Assembly: GCF_026619415.1 (NCBI RefSeq)
Contig: NZ_JAOVZR010000001.1
Coordinates: 682,001 to 746,000, forward strand
Source: Hoeflea algicola
GTDB taxonomy: Bacteria > Pseudomonadota > Alphaproteobacteria > Rhizobiales > Rhizobiaceae
Length of the DNA: 64,000 nucleotides
Reading direction: 5' to 3'
Shown: positions 9,375-17,254 of the stretch, piece by piece
Position numbering within the stretch: the stretch's first letter is position 1
How the letters are laid out: each line of letters opens with the position of its first letter
Notes under the pieces: model-generated
Told to the model about the DNA's origin: nothing
Databases searched by the model: none
What the model saw: only the letters and a program-made list of their open reading frames with translations
Made by a program: the position numbers and the translations under genes

Positions 9375-10436
9375 TCAGCGGCGGTTGTCGCGCCCGCGCA
9401 AAACCGTGTCGAACCGTGCAGAGATCGAGGTCACGCGGCCGCCCCAATATGCGGCGCCGATTTCACGCAGGCCGGCGCCAGCCTCGCCGGGATCAGCGTC
9501 GAGTGCCGCCACCGGGATCTGGTAGGAGGGCCGGTCAGGCACAACCGGGCCGACAGTCGGCAGACCGGTTCCCAACGGGAAACCGACAAATGTAGCCGCC
9601 GTGGCGTTTGCGACAGGGGCCTGAAACGCGGTTGACGTACTGATGGCCGCCGGTGGGGCCATGGTAGCCGAGGCCGCTTTGACGCCCGGAAAGCTGGTCA
9701 CCGCGTCATTCATCGCCAGCATCACACCGGTCGCGATATTGCCGCCGATCGGTGCATCGGAACCGCCTGGCCGGTAGCTTGCCATCAGATAACGGGTGTC
9801 GTCACCCTCCACCGGCGCCCGGCCGACATATTCAACACGGACAGCGGCGACGCCTTCGTGTTTCATGTCCAAAAGTTCGGCCGCCTTGTTGGACAGATCG
9901 ATGATCCGGCCATGGGCGAACGGACCACGATCATTAACCCGGACGATGACCGAATTGCCATTCTTCTTGTTGGTCACCCGGGCATAGCTCGGCAACGGAA
10001 AAGTCGGGTGTGCGGCAGACAGGTGGAACTGGTCGTAAATCTCGCCATTGGCGGTCAGCCGGCCGTGAAAATTCGGGCCATACCAGGATGCTAGTCCGGC
10101 CCGGTCGTAGTCCGGATCTTCCTTTGGCGTGTACCATTTGCCCCGTACCCGGTAGGGCTTGCCCACCAGCGCCCGGCCGCCACCCTTTTTGGGCCGCTTG
10201 GAGGCCGAAACCCGCGGGCTGGCCGCGACGCCATATTCGGAAACCGAAAATTTGCTCTTGGTGTTGATGAAGGAGCTTGAGGACTTGCTGCTTGATTTGG
10301 ACGTGGACCCGCAACCGGCAAGCCCTACCGAAAGCAGGGCAAGGATCGACAGGCAGGCCGCGCGACGCAGCCCTGCTTCGAAATTGATACGGTTTTTCTG
10401 TCCCACGCCGGTACTCGATGCTCTGGCGGTTGCCAT
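9375..10436 (-). CDS. rlpA: RlpA family septal ring lytic transglycosylase / lipoprotein
   Basis: A protein of about 353 residues. The N-terminus has a basic stretch, a hydrophobic core and LSVGLAGC, a good lipobox, so it should be a lipoprotein. A serine/lysine-rich linker follows. The double-psi beta-barrel core is clear: GLASWYGPNFHGRLTANGE, HPTFPLPSYARVTNKKNG and VIVRVNDRGPFAHGRIIDLS. The long C-terminal tail is proline- and alanine-rich and has no SPOR domain that I can recognise. RlpA binds or cleaves denuded glycan strands at the septum. I chose the ATG at 10434-10436; an in-frame TTG lies at 10463 and neither has a strong ribosome site. Confidence 0.85.
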   Translation of the reverse strand: MATARASSTGVGQKNRINFEAGLRRAACLSILALLSVGLAGCGSTSKSSSKSSSSFINTKSKFSVSEYGVAASPRVSASKRPKKGGGRALVGKPYRVRGKWYTPKEDPDYDRAGLASWYGPNFHGRLTANGEIYDQFHLSAAHPTFPLPSYARVTNKKNGNSVIVRVNDRGPFAHGRIIDLSNKAAELLDMKHEGVAAVRVEYVGRAPVEGDDTRYLMASYRPGGSDAPIGGNIATGVMLAMNDAVTSFPGVKAASATMAPPAAISTSTAFQAPVANATAATFVGFPLGTGLPTVGPVVPDRPSYQIPVAALDADPGEAGAGLREIGAAYWGGRVTSISARFDTVLRGRDNRR

Positions 10437-10679
10437 TTGGATTTGGCAGCATGTCCCCTGCAAACCCGTCCCCTTCGATCAATGCGGTCGATGTCATTAT
10501 CGAAGCTTTAATTCGCCGCGCAAGATGGCGAAAATGCGTTGATGGCCACATTCGGCGGCGCAAAAGCGGTCAACATGGTGAAATTTCTGTCAATATTTGC
10601 CATTCGGATACTGCCCAACCTGTCGGCGACGAGACCCGGGTGTGTCCCCTGCACCTGCCGTGCGCCCTGCCCTGCGGGT

Positions 10680-11075
10680 CTACCCTTCGATTCGGGCGCG
10701 GCCGCGGCGGCCATCCTGGCGAACCCAGTCGAGCGATCTTTCGCCGGTTTTGGTGATCGTGAAGCAGGTCGGCTTGCCCTCATACCAACTCGGCCATTGC
10801 TGGCACAGATTGCTGCCCTTGACCCACCAGCGCCCGGTTTCCTTTGGCGCCAGGAACTTGCCGAGACCGAACGCGGTGCCGTCGCCGGTCACCGTACCTG
10901 AGCGCTTGTAGTTCAGTGGAAACTCACCGCCAAAAGGCGTTGCCAGATAAACCCGCTTCCCATTGACGAAGTCCTTGAGCTCGCTGCCCGCAAGCGGCTC
11001 GGCACGAACGCCCGTGGCTAGCAAGGCGCAAACGCTGGCTACTGCCAGAATGAAGGACGAAAATCGTGCGAACAT
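10680..11075 (-). CDS. Secreted hypothetical protein, 131 residues
   Basis: I do not recognise a family. The first 25 residues form a clear signal peptide (FILAVASVCALLATGVRA-E), so it should reach the periplasm. The mature part includes a GKRVYLATPFGGEFPLNYKRSGTV segment, a tryptophan-rich stretch (GRWWVKGSNLCQQWPSWYEGKPTCF) with two cysteines that could form a disulfide, and a basic tail. The pattern recalls small secreted proteins common in Hyphomicrobiales that have a beta-sandwich lipocalin-like look, but this is an impression only. It stands alone between rlpA and tRNA-Ser. Confidence 0.7.
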   Translation of the reverse strand: MFARFSSFILAVASVCALLATGVRAEPLAGSELKDFVNGKRVYLATPFGGEFPLNYKRSGTVTGDGTAFGLGKFLAPKETGRWWVKGSNLCQQWPSWYEGKPTCFTITKTGERSLDWVRQDGRRGRARIEG

Positions 11076-11357
11076 GCTTTGGCTCCCTTAAAATGTGTCT
11101 GAACTGTCATGCTCTACGCGCCGCACCCGCGTCCGGTTTCAGGATATGCCGACAAATTTGATCAAAGGGCCAGGTAACCGGCGCAGCAGGATGCTCGTCA
11201 CGCCGGTAGGCGGCGGCTCGGATCATGGTTCGAAACAAGTTGACGCAACACCTGAGGCAAGGCTAAAAGCGCGCTCGAACCGCAATCGGGCTGGCGCCCC
11301 GGACCCGGTGCCTGTCATCGGCATTGGCAACCGGAGTTCGCTCAGTCCCGAACATCC
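11076..11357. other. Intergenic region before tRNA-Ser
   Basis: This 282-base gap lies between a minus-strand gene and the plus-strand tRNA and should hold both promoters. I see no further gene. Confidence 0.5.
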
Positions 11358-11447
11358 GGAGGGGTGGCCGAGCGGTTTAAGGCACCGGTCTTGAAAACCG
11401 GCGTGCGGGAGACCGTACCGTGGGTTCGAATCCCACCCCCTCCGCCA
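11358..11447 (+). tRNA. tRNA-Ser (anticodon UGA)
   Basis: The 90-base sequence folds as a class II tRNA. The acceptor stem GGAGGGG (11358-11364) pairs with CCCCTCC. It has a D arm with AGCGGTTTAAGGC, an anticodon stem CCGGT/ACCGG enclosing loop CTTGAAA (anticodon TGA), a long variable arm, a T arm GTGGGTTCGAATCCCAC, discriminator G and an encoded CCA. It reads UCN serine codons. Its 3' end seems to have served as an integration site: a near-copy of the last 16 bases lies 40.2 kb downstream. Confidence 0.97.
11432..11447 (+). repeat. Putative attL: 3' end of tRNA-Ser
   Basis: The last 16 bases of the tRNA, CCCACCCCCTCCGCCA, recur at 51671-51686 with one mismatch. Tyrosine recombinases commonly use tRNA 3' ends, so this pair is read as the attachment sites of an island; the mechanism is inferred because no integrase gene is seen. 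Confidence 0.55.
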
Positions 11448-11720
11448 CAAGCCACTGAAAAAAATGATCAAAATTGGTTGACAGTTCCTCCGAATTTTTG
11501 GAGCGCCGTGCAACATTGTCAACATAAGTTGCAACAATGCTGCAACTGCAGACGTGTTGCAGAATGACGGATTTGGTGTTGCAAGTGAAATCTATGCTTG
11601 ACCCATGCGCCGCCGGCACTGAGCCTTGTTGAAGTGCCCCATCCTTAATGGGCGTTTCAAAGGTGGCCAGATGGTGATTGCAGCAATTAAGACTCGGGCA
11701 AAGTCCCGTCATAGTCATCG
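11448..11720. promoter_or_regulatory. Leader region with a cluster of GTTGCA/TGCAAC hexamers
   Basis: This stretch contains no integrase or other gene. Between 11509 and 11583 the hexamer GTTGCA or its complement occurs five times (11509, an eight-base palindrome GTTGCAAC at 11528-11535, 11541, 11556 and 11578). A cluster like this ahead of a polymerase-like gene could be an operator or a replication iteron set, but the spacing is irregular, so the role is open. Confidence 0.35.
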
Positions 11721-12986
11721 GTGACCTCAGAGCTGGGACATATCCCAGCCCCACCGCAGGAACATCGCGCCCCACCCCGTCAACAAATTTGGACAGCCAA
11801 TCAGCGCCGACTGAAATATATTCGGAAGCGCGATCCGAACCGTGATCGCCCGCTTAGCCTCAACTGGCGTTGCGACGTCAAGGAAATTGCCGCTCTTTTG
11901 GAGCTACCACCTGTCCGCTCTGCGAAGGGCGCGCGCGTTCAGGCGGTGATTGTCGCCGATGCCCTTTTGGCGGCACATTACGATCCAGAACGCAGGATTT
12001 CATATTCAAGACGCAATGCCTGGTGGCACGGTGCCCGCCTATATCACGACTCCGACTTTTCCTTTTACACTGTGATCCCGACCATTGACGGCCTGATCGA
12101 GGCTGGCATCCTTGTCGATCACGATTTACGTCCAGCAGGTTTGTCGAGCGGCATTCAATCAAGCTATCGCCCTGCGCGTTGGCTGGCTGACGTCGGCTTG
12201 CCGAAACTGCATCACGAGGTCGGCGAGCTGATCCGACTGAAAGATGCGGACGGCAAAATGACGGATTACAAGGACACAAAGCGGGTCATCCGAGATCGCG
12301 CGCTTCTTTCCAAAATCAACCTTGCCGTTGCCGAAGCTGACATCAGGATCAAATCTCCCGACGCGGTTATCGAGGGCGATGTGGTGCGGTTCGGCAAGCA
12401 AGCCATCTATACGACCCAAAAAGCACTGTACCGCGTCTATAAAGGCTCTTGGACGCTGGGAGGGCGCTACTATGGAGCTTGGTGGCAGTCTTGTCCGCCC
12501 AGGCATAGGAAATTCATTACAATCAATGGTCAGGCCACCGTTGAGCGTGACTATAGCCAGATTCACCCGCGGCTGTTGTACAAGATGGCAGGGCAAACGC
12601 TGAATGGTGACGCCTATGAGGTTTCGGGTTGGCACCGCGACCTTGGAAAAATTGCATTCAACATGATTTTGAACGCACAGACCTTGTCGCGCGCACAGAG
12701 AGCCCTGGCGGATGCCCTCCAAGGCGACATGGATGCCGCCAAGGAGTTGATTGAGGACATCAAGACCAAGCACCCCAATGTCCAGGAATATTTTCACACG
12801 GGCATAGGAATGCGCCTGCAGAATATCGATTCAGAAATGTGTCGTAGCGTTCTCTCAGAGCTTCACAGGAAGAGCATCATCGCTCTGCCTATCCATGACT
12901 CCTTCATAGTTGCTGAAGAGCACGAGAAGGCGCTTGAAAAGGCTATGAAGACGGCCCTGGATCGGTCCATGCCGTGCAAGCGATAG
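11721..12986 (+). CDS. Compact family-A DNA polymerase-like protein
   Basis: A protein of 421 residues that shows the palm/fingers landmarks of DNA polymerase A in order. Motif A reads ERDYSQIHPRLLY near residue 277, motif B reads RDLGKIAFNMILNA near 306-319 with the Arg-x3-Lys spacing, and motif C reads LPIHDSFIV near 390. There is no 3'-5' exonuclease domain and the N-terminal 250 residues are unlike Pol I. Two positions are unusual: the motif A glutamate that acts as sugar gate in Pol I is His, and the motif B Tyr is Asn. The start is a GTG without a clear ribosome site. It is the first gene after the tRNA, so it may belong to a mobile replicon. Function is inferred from motifs. Confidence 0.6.
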   Translation: MTSELGHIPAPPQEHRAPPRQQIWTANQRRLKYIRKRDPNRDRPLSLNWRCDVKEIAALLELPPVRSAKGARVQAVIVADALLAAHYDPERRISYSRRNAWWHGARLYHDSDFSFYTVIPTIDGLIEAGILVDHDLRPAGLSSGIQSSYRPARWLADVGLPKLHHEVGELIRLKDADGKMTDYKDTKRVIRDRALLSKINLAVAEADIRIKSPDAVIEGDVVRFGKQAIYTTQKALYRVYKGSWTLGGRYYGAWWQSCPPRHRKFITINGQATVERDYSQIHPRLLYKMAGQTLNGDAYEVSGWHRDLGKIAFNMILNAQTLSRAQRALADALQGDMDAAKELIEDIKTKHPNVQEYFHTGIGMRLQNIDSEMCRSVLSELHRKSIIALPIHDSFIVAEEHEKALEKAMKTALDRSMPCKR

Positions 12987-13084
12987 AACGGTTGCCCGCG
13001 ATGTGAGTTGCCATCTTGGGACAACCGCGAGTAGTCTGCTGTAAGCCTAAAATTAGGGGTGGGCGTCGCAGGCATAGGTGGGCT

Positions 13085-14194
13085 ATGAAGAATTGGATTG
13101 TCGTCGGGATTGCGTTCGCAAGTTGCCTGCTTCTACCCAAGGCAGGTACTGCCGAAGTGCAGTTTGAAGCAGCTACGACCCCGGATGGAACAGTGATTGT
13201 TGCACAGGGCGATTTTGCGAACGGTCAGAACTTTGCCCGGTTCGAACGCTTGGTCCAGTCCAGCAAGGCGACTGTAGTGACCTTCAACTCTCCGGGAGGC
13301 AATACCTTTGCTGCCATGGAGTTTGGACGGTTGATCCGTTCACTTGGATTGTCCACCGTCCAGCTCAGAGCCGCCGAATGCGCTTCTGCATGCGCACTGG
13401 CATTCATGGGTGGCGTCCAGAGGTTTGCCGACCCCGGATCGATTGGCGTTCACCGCTCGTCATTCAGCGCCGAAGCCGGTATGGACAGCAGAACAGCTGT
13501 GTCAGCGATCCAGTCCGCGACGGCGGACATGATCACCTACATGATCGACATGGGTATTGATCCCGGTCTGCTTCAGGTGGCTTTAAAGTATGACAGTGAC
13601 GACATGCGCTACCTCTCTTCCAGCGAAATGACACAGTACCGGCTGACCCAAATAACGGCTGCTTTGCCTCGCGTCCCCGTCCCCGTCCCCGCACCTGCAA
13701 GGCGAACCGAACCGGACCAAGCAAGTTCTGTTGGAATGGCGGGCCTTGTTCGGCATCCGAGAGGGCAGATCGAATTGAAGTCCGGGCCAGATGAAGCGAC
13801 ACAGGCGTTGGCGCGGATCAAGAACGGAGCACCGGTGCAGATCATCGGTGACGACAACGGATGGTACGTGGTGCGATACTCGAATTTGCAGGGCTACGCA
13901 CATCACACATGGCTGATGGTCGAGGGATTTGCCACTCGTGAGTTCGATAAAAAATACATACAGATCAAAAGCTTCTTAAAGTATTCTGATGCTGCATCCT
14001 ACGTGAGAAACTCGCCCATAAAGCTCAAGGCATTTCTTGCAACCAACGGCTGGTACGCGATTAGCTTGGCCGAACCGGTGTCCTCCTCAATGGCCGTCGA
14101 CCTCATTAAGGAGCTGAAGGCCCAGCGGCTTGTCCCAGACGATGCATTCGCCACATATGGCAACAACTATGTGAAGTTGGCCTGCTGCCAATAG
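13085..14194 (+). CDS. Secreted ClpP/crotonase-fold protein with SH3 domain
   Basis: A protein of 369 residues with a signal peptide (WIVVGIAFASCLLLPKAGTA-E). Residues about 60-150 resemble the COG3904-type periplasmic ClpP/SppA-like fold: FNSPGGNTFAAMEFGRLIR, then AAECASACALAFMGG with a serine in the nucleophile position and PGSIGVHRSSF. A proline-valine repeat linker (RVPVPVPAPA) follows. Residues about 220-285 form a bacterial SH3 domain (VRHPRGQIELKSGPDEAT...GWYVVRY). The tail may be a SPOR-like repeat (YIQIKSFLKYSDAASYV). This points to a cell-envelope protein. The start has an upstream GGTGGG. Catalytic activity is not assured. Confidence 0.65.
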   Translation: MKNWIVVGIAFASCLLLPKAGTAEVQFEAATTPDGTVIVAQGDFANGQNFARFERLVQSSKATVVTFNSPGGNTFAAMEFGRLIRSLGLSTVQLRAAECASACALAFMGGVQRFADPGSIGVHRSSFSAEAGMDSRTAVSAIQSATADMITYMIDMGIDPGLLQVALKYDSDDMRYLSSSEMTQYRLTQITAALPRVPVPVPAPARRTEPDQASSVGMAGLVRHPRGQIELKSGPDEATQALARIKNGAPVQIIGDDNGWYVVRYSNLQGYAHHTWLMVEGFATREFDKKYIQIKSFLKYSDAASYVRNSPIKLKAFLATNGWYAISLAEPVSSSMAVDLIKELKAQRLVPDDAFATYGNNYVKLACCQ

Positions 14195-14224
14195 ACCCTC
14201 CTATGGCAGCCTGTTTGTCCGGAT

Positions 14225-14252
14225 GAGAGCCTGGGAACAATCCCGAGCTCTC
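14225..14252. terminator. Strong hairpin, copy 1 of a repeated palindrome
   Basis: A 12-base-pair stem with one mismatch and one GT pair (arms GAGAGCCTGGGA and TCCCGAGCTCTC, loop ACAA) lies 30 bases after the stop of the secreted protein gene. No T tract follows, so it is either a bidirectional-type terminator or a repeated palindrome. The core GGGAACAATCCCGAGCTCTC recurs at 14815-14834. Confidence 0.5.
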
Positions 14253-14481
14253 TCGTCTGGTGCATGTTGGGAAATTTCAAGAAGCCTCGGGGCTACAGGC
14301 GGTTGCGGCAAGCGAGGGCTACGCGATCAGCCTTCGTTGCCACAAGGATCGAGGAAAACCAAGGCGTTGTTCAGCAGCCTGCTAGATTAGCAGCGGGGTG
14401 CATGGAACCAGCTACCCTCCACTGCGTTGTTGTGAAGAAGCCATGCTGCGACACGCTGAGGATAATTTAGGAACCCAAATC

Positions 14482-14625
14482 ATGATCAAAGAAAAATCTA
14501 AACCAAACCAACCGCTGACTTTTGTGACGCGCGACATTGATCCGAAGGACACGCTTCTGCCGATGCTGATCGGTGGGCTTGTGCTGATAGTGCTCGGCGC
14601 GATCGTGGTCATGATGTTTGTCTGA
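14482..14625 (+). CDS. Small single-pass membrane protein, 47 residues
   Basis: The sequence is a charged and polar N-terminus (MIKEKSKPNQPLTFVTRDID) followed by one hydrophobic helix (LLPMLIGGLVLIVLGAIVVMMFV). The ATG at 14482 is preceded by AGGA at a fitting distance. I do not recognise a family; similar short proteins are common in Hyphomicrobiales genomes but have no assigned role. The gene sits between two copies of the same hairpin. Confidence 0.5.
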   Translation: MIKEKSKPNQPLTFVTRDIDPKDTLLPMLIGGLVLIVLGAIVVMMFV

Positions 14626-14803
14626 CAGCGTATTTCATGTAGATAGCGATCCGAGTGACACTCTGGTAGTCTAAATCTCTATGTCCACAATCCAGGTAAT
14701 TGCCTTCCATTGCAACCAGCTGCGTCGCCCCGTTCAATCTGCTGGTTAGCTTTGCCAAAAGGGTTGGCCCGATCACAGCTAGGGAATAACTTGTTCCTGC
14801 AAT

Positions 14804-14837
14804 GAAGAGAACCCGGGAACAATCCCGAGCTCTCTTC
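14804..14837. repeat. Hairpin, copy 2 of the repeated palindrome
   Basis: Arms GAAGAGAACCCGGGA and TCCCGAGCTCTCTTC with loop ACAA pair over 15 positions with two mismatches. It shares 20 bases with the hairpin at 14225-14252, but the flanking arm bases differ with compensating changes that keep pairing, which argues that the structure matters. Confidence 0.5.
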
Positions 14838-15537
14838 TCTGGGTTAGGCGAGTACGGCGCTCGCAGGGCTCTGGGCGGTGTCCTTCAACTGGTCAGCCCG
14901 GCGAGCAACTGAGCGTCGCTTGATTGGGGCATCTTCGGTCGCTTGCGAGGGCATGGGCTCAAATGCAAATTCCAACTGGATCACTCTCTGGTTCCTGTTC
15001 TCTCTGTGTGGTGCTCAATCGTGCATGAGGAAGCAGTTTTTGTTCAAAGTAGACCACATACGGCCCCCGAGGGTCGGGGGTGGTTGGCTGGCTGCTTCTA
15101 AGGCAACGCATATCAGGGCGGGATAGGCCCACCTCGCCAGAGCGGAATCGGAATCCATCAATAGTCATGCCGAGAAAACACTCCCGACCGATGGCAGCCA
15201 AAACCAGAATGCAATCATTGTCGGTGAAAGAGTAGCAAATCCAAAAAGGTCGGTTTCCTGCCCGTCAGATGTATGAACTCGCCCAGTATGGACCTGACAT
15301 CCTCTTTCTCATCAAACCCTAGCTGGCGGCTCTGCAAACCGCTCCTGTCGACATGTTCACAAGTCTGCTCATTGGCGCTGGCCTAGTCCCGTCCATGAAA
15401 CCATTGACGGGGGGGCATGATTGTCAACCGATGCGACCCGTCAAGTCCTGCCTAGCGGCCGTGGCTCGTCGTTGCCGACTACGCCCGCACCATTCCGCAA
15501 GTCAGAACTGGACTGCTCACCTTCGATTCTGGGATAG
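14838..15537. other. Gene-poor stretch
   Basis: About 700 bases without a supported gene. Open frames here (for example around 14878-15126 on plus and 14959-15201 on minus) have no codon pattern, start signal or resemblance that I trust. The stretch may be decayed coding sequence. Confidence 0.5.
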
Positions 15538-15571
15538 GTCGAGATTCGAATGGAAAACTTCGAAATTCGAA
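15538..15571. repeat. Left part of phased TTCGAA array
   Basis: Two 13-base sites of the form TTCGAA-N-TTCGAA lie at 15538-15550 (GTCGAGATTCGAA) and 15559-15571 (TTCGAAATTCGAA). Their starts are 21 bases apart. The IS66 element was inserted eight bases later and separates them from the rest of the array. Confidence 0.75.
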
Positions 15572-15579
15572 AAATCGCC

Positions 15580-16954
15580 GTAATTACCCACCCCCTTGCC
15601 ATGCACCACAATGTCTGAATCCATGATGATATGGATCGGACTGATTTGCAGCAGCTGAGCAAGGACGAATTGATCGAGATGGTGCTTCGGCTCCAACGGC
15701 CTTCCAAGGATTCTCGGACGTCTTCCAAGCCGCCCTCGACGGACAAGAAAGAGAAACGCGTCAACTCACGACCGGGTGGAGCCAAGCCCGGGCATGAACC
15801 CCACAATAGGGTGCTGGCGGATTTTGCCGACATGTTTCGCGATCATGAACCGACCGCCTGCAAGAGATGCGGCCATGCGTTTTCCGGTGATGATACGATG
15901 GTGCTGGCCGGGGCCTATGACGAGATCGATATTCCTGCGATCCGTCCTCATGTCACCCGGCATCGGCGTTTTTCCTGTCATTGCCCGCAATGCGGCACGA
16001 CAACAAAAGCCACCGCACCTGCCGTGGCAACCGCAACGCCGTTCGGGCCAGGCATTCACGCGCTGGCGATCTACCTCAAGAGTTTCCATGCATTGTCTTA
16101 CGAACGCCTGAGCGGTGTGTTCATGGATATCTTCGGCCTTAATGTGAGCGAGGGCGCGATCATGAACATGTTTTCCCGCTCCCGTCCGAGCTTCCAGGCC
16201 ACAGCACAGGCCGCCAAGGCCAGCCTTCGAGCCGCCCGCGTTGTCGCCAGCGACGAAACCGGTGTGCGTATCGAGGGCACAAATGCCCAACACTGGGTTT
16301 TTCATTGCAAGGATGCTGTTGTCCACCAGCCCGATTACTCCCGTGCAGCACGGGTCGTTCACGAGACCATGGGCGGCCATGTCCCCGAGGTATGGATATC
16401 TGATCGGTATTCAGCCCAGCAATCTCACGGCCATCGACATCAAACCTGCCTTGCACATTTGGCGCGTGATACAGCCTTTGCGCTGGAACATGGCGAGGAT
16501 GATCTCCCTCTTCGCTTCCAGCTTTGGTTTGGCCGTGTGTTTGATTTCGCCAGAGCCATAAGCACATTCGCTGCGTCTACCGTCGCAAGCAAGAAGCGCA
16601 AATTCGATAAACAGCTTGCCGGGCTTCTATGCGCCCCGACTTCGTGCGACCTGGCCCAAAAGCTCCAGGCCAAGATCGGGCGGGCCCGCGATCAGCTGCT
16701 GACGTTTTGCGACTATCCCGGAGAAGTCGATGTCACCAACAACACATCTGAGCGAAAGCTCCGTCCATGGGTCATTCAGCGAAAGGTGACAAACGGATAT
16801 CGCGCCATGTGGGCCGCCCAAGCAGAGGCGGATGTACGCACGACCATCGACACCGCCCGCCTCAAAGGCGCAAACCCCTTCCAGGTCATCGCATCCGTCC
16901 TGGCATAGGCCGGTAGAAGAACCGGAAATCACGAATTCGGGGGTGGGTAATTAC
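15580..16954 (+). mobile_element. IS66-family element (ISBst12-like), copy 1
   Basis: The element is 1375 bases long and is bounded by inverted ends GTAATTACCCACCCCC. The 8-base target duplication AAATCGCC is present at 15572-15579 and 16955-16962; eight bases is the IS66 family norm. It carries only one transposase gene, without the tnpA/tnpB accessory genes, as in the ISBst12 group. A second copy in inverted orientation lies at 27330-28704. Confidence 0.93.
15631..16908 (+). CDS. IS66-family transposase
   Basis: A protein of 425 residues. The N-terminus has a leucine-rich helix and a lysine-rich SSKPPSTDKKEKR segment, followed by a zinc-binding stretch (CKRCGHAF...CHCPQCG). The DDE catalytic region includes ASDETGVRIEG, an EVWISDRYSAQ segment with the second aspartate, HQTCLAHLARD, and the C-terminal VTNNTSERKLRPWVIQRKVTNGYRA with the glutamate. 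The copy at 27376-28653 encodes the same protein. One base difference, at 16824 versus 27460, is silent (alanine codon). It moves the surrounding element. Confidence 0.93.
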   Translation: MDRTDLQQLSKDELIEMVLRLQRPSKDSRTSSKPPSTDKKEKRVNSRPGGAKPGHEPHNRVLADFADMFRDHEPTACKRCGHAFSGDDTMVLAGAYDEIDIPAIRPHVTRHRRFSCHCPQCGTTTKATAPAVATATPFGPGIHALAIYLKSFHALSYERLSGVFMDIFGLNVSEGAIMNMFSRSRPSFQATAQAAKASLRAARVVASDETGVRIEGTNAQHWVFHCKDAVVHQPDYSRAARVVHETMGGHVPEVWISDRYSAQQSHGHRHQTCLAHLARDTAFALEHGEDDLPLRFQLWFGRVFDFARAISTFAASTVASKKRKFDKQLAGLLCAPTSCDLAQKLQAKIGRARDQLLTFCDYPGEVDVTNNTSERKLRPWVIQRKVTNGYRAMWAAQAEADVRTTIDTARLKGANPFQVIASVLA

Positions 16955-16983
16955 AAATCGCCAAATCTGAGGAAATCCGACAG

Positions 16984-17231
16984 TTCGAAATTCGAACAAT
17001 TCATTTCGAAATTCGAAACGTATATTTCGAACCTCGAACGATCATGTAGGCGGTGGGAAATTTCGCCGATTCAATGTCACGTACATGTACGTGATACCGA
17101 AAAGACGGTTTTCAGGTTTTTGTCGTGCCGTCCAAACGATTCGAATGTCGAACCGTTTGCGCCGAAATTCGAATCGATCAGTTCAAAATATCGATCTTTC
17201 GAGATTCGAAACGATTAATTCGAGTTTCGAA
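16984..17231. repeat. Right part of phased TTCGAA array
   Basis: Seven sites of the form TTCGAA-N-TTCGAA, exact or with one to three changes, start at 16984, 17005, 17026, 17140, 17161, 17198 and 17219. Neighbours in each run (16984/17005/17026, 17140/17161, 17198/17219) are exactly 21 bases apart with 8-base spacers, that is two helical turns. A looser copy sits at 17182, and a half-site at 17249. No gene overlaps this part. Such phased repeats are typical of centromere (parS/parC), iteron or cooperative operator DNA. Confidence 0.75.
17077..17094. promoter_or_regulatory. Perfect 18-base palindrome
   Basis: TCACGTACATGTACGTGA is its own reverse complement. It lies in the gap between two runs of the phased array. 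Its outer parts (TCACG and ACGTGA) recur in the palindrome at 23961-24027. A binding site for a dimeric regulator is the simplest reading. Confidence 0.45.
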
Positions 17232-17254
17232 GTGTGAACAAAATTGAATTCGAA

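Noticed and set aside
14878..15201. Open frames on both strands in the gene-poor stretch
   Set aside because: No start signal or resemblance; both strands are open, which often happens by chance in GC-rich DNA.
16984..17038. Alphaproteobacterial LexA box (GTTC-N7-GTTC)
   Set aside because: The spacing and the TTCGAA palindromic units do not match the direct-repeat LexA box, and no SOS gene is adjacent.
15538..17231. A CRISPR array
   Set aside because: The repeats are only 13 bases with constant 8-base spacers, no unique spacers and no cas genes; phased binding sites fit better.
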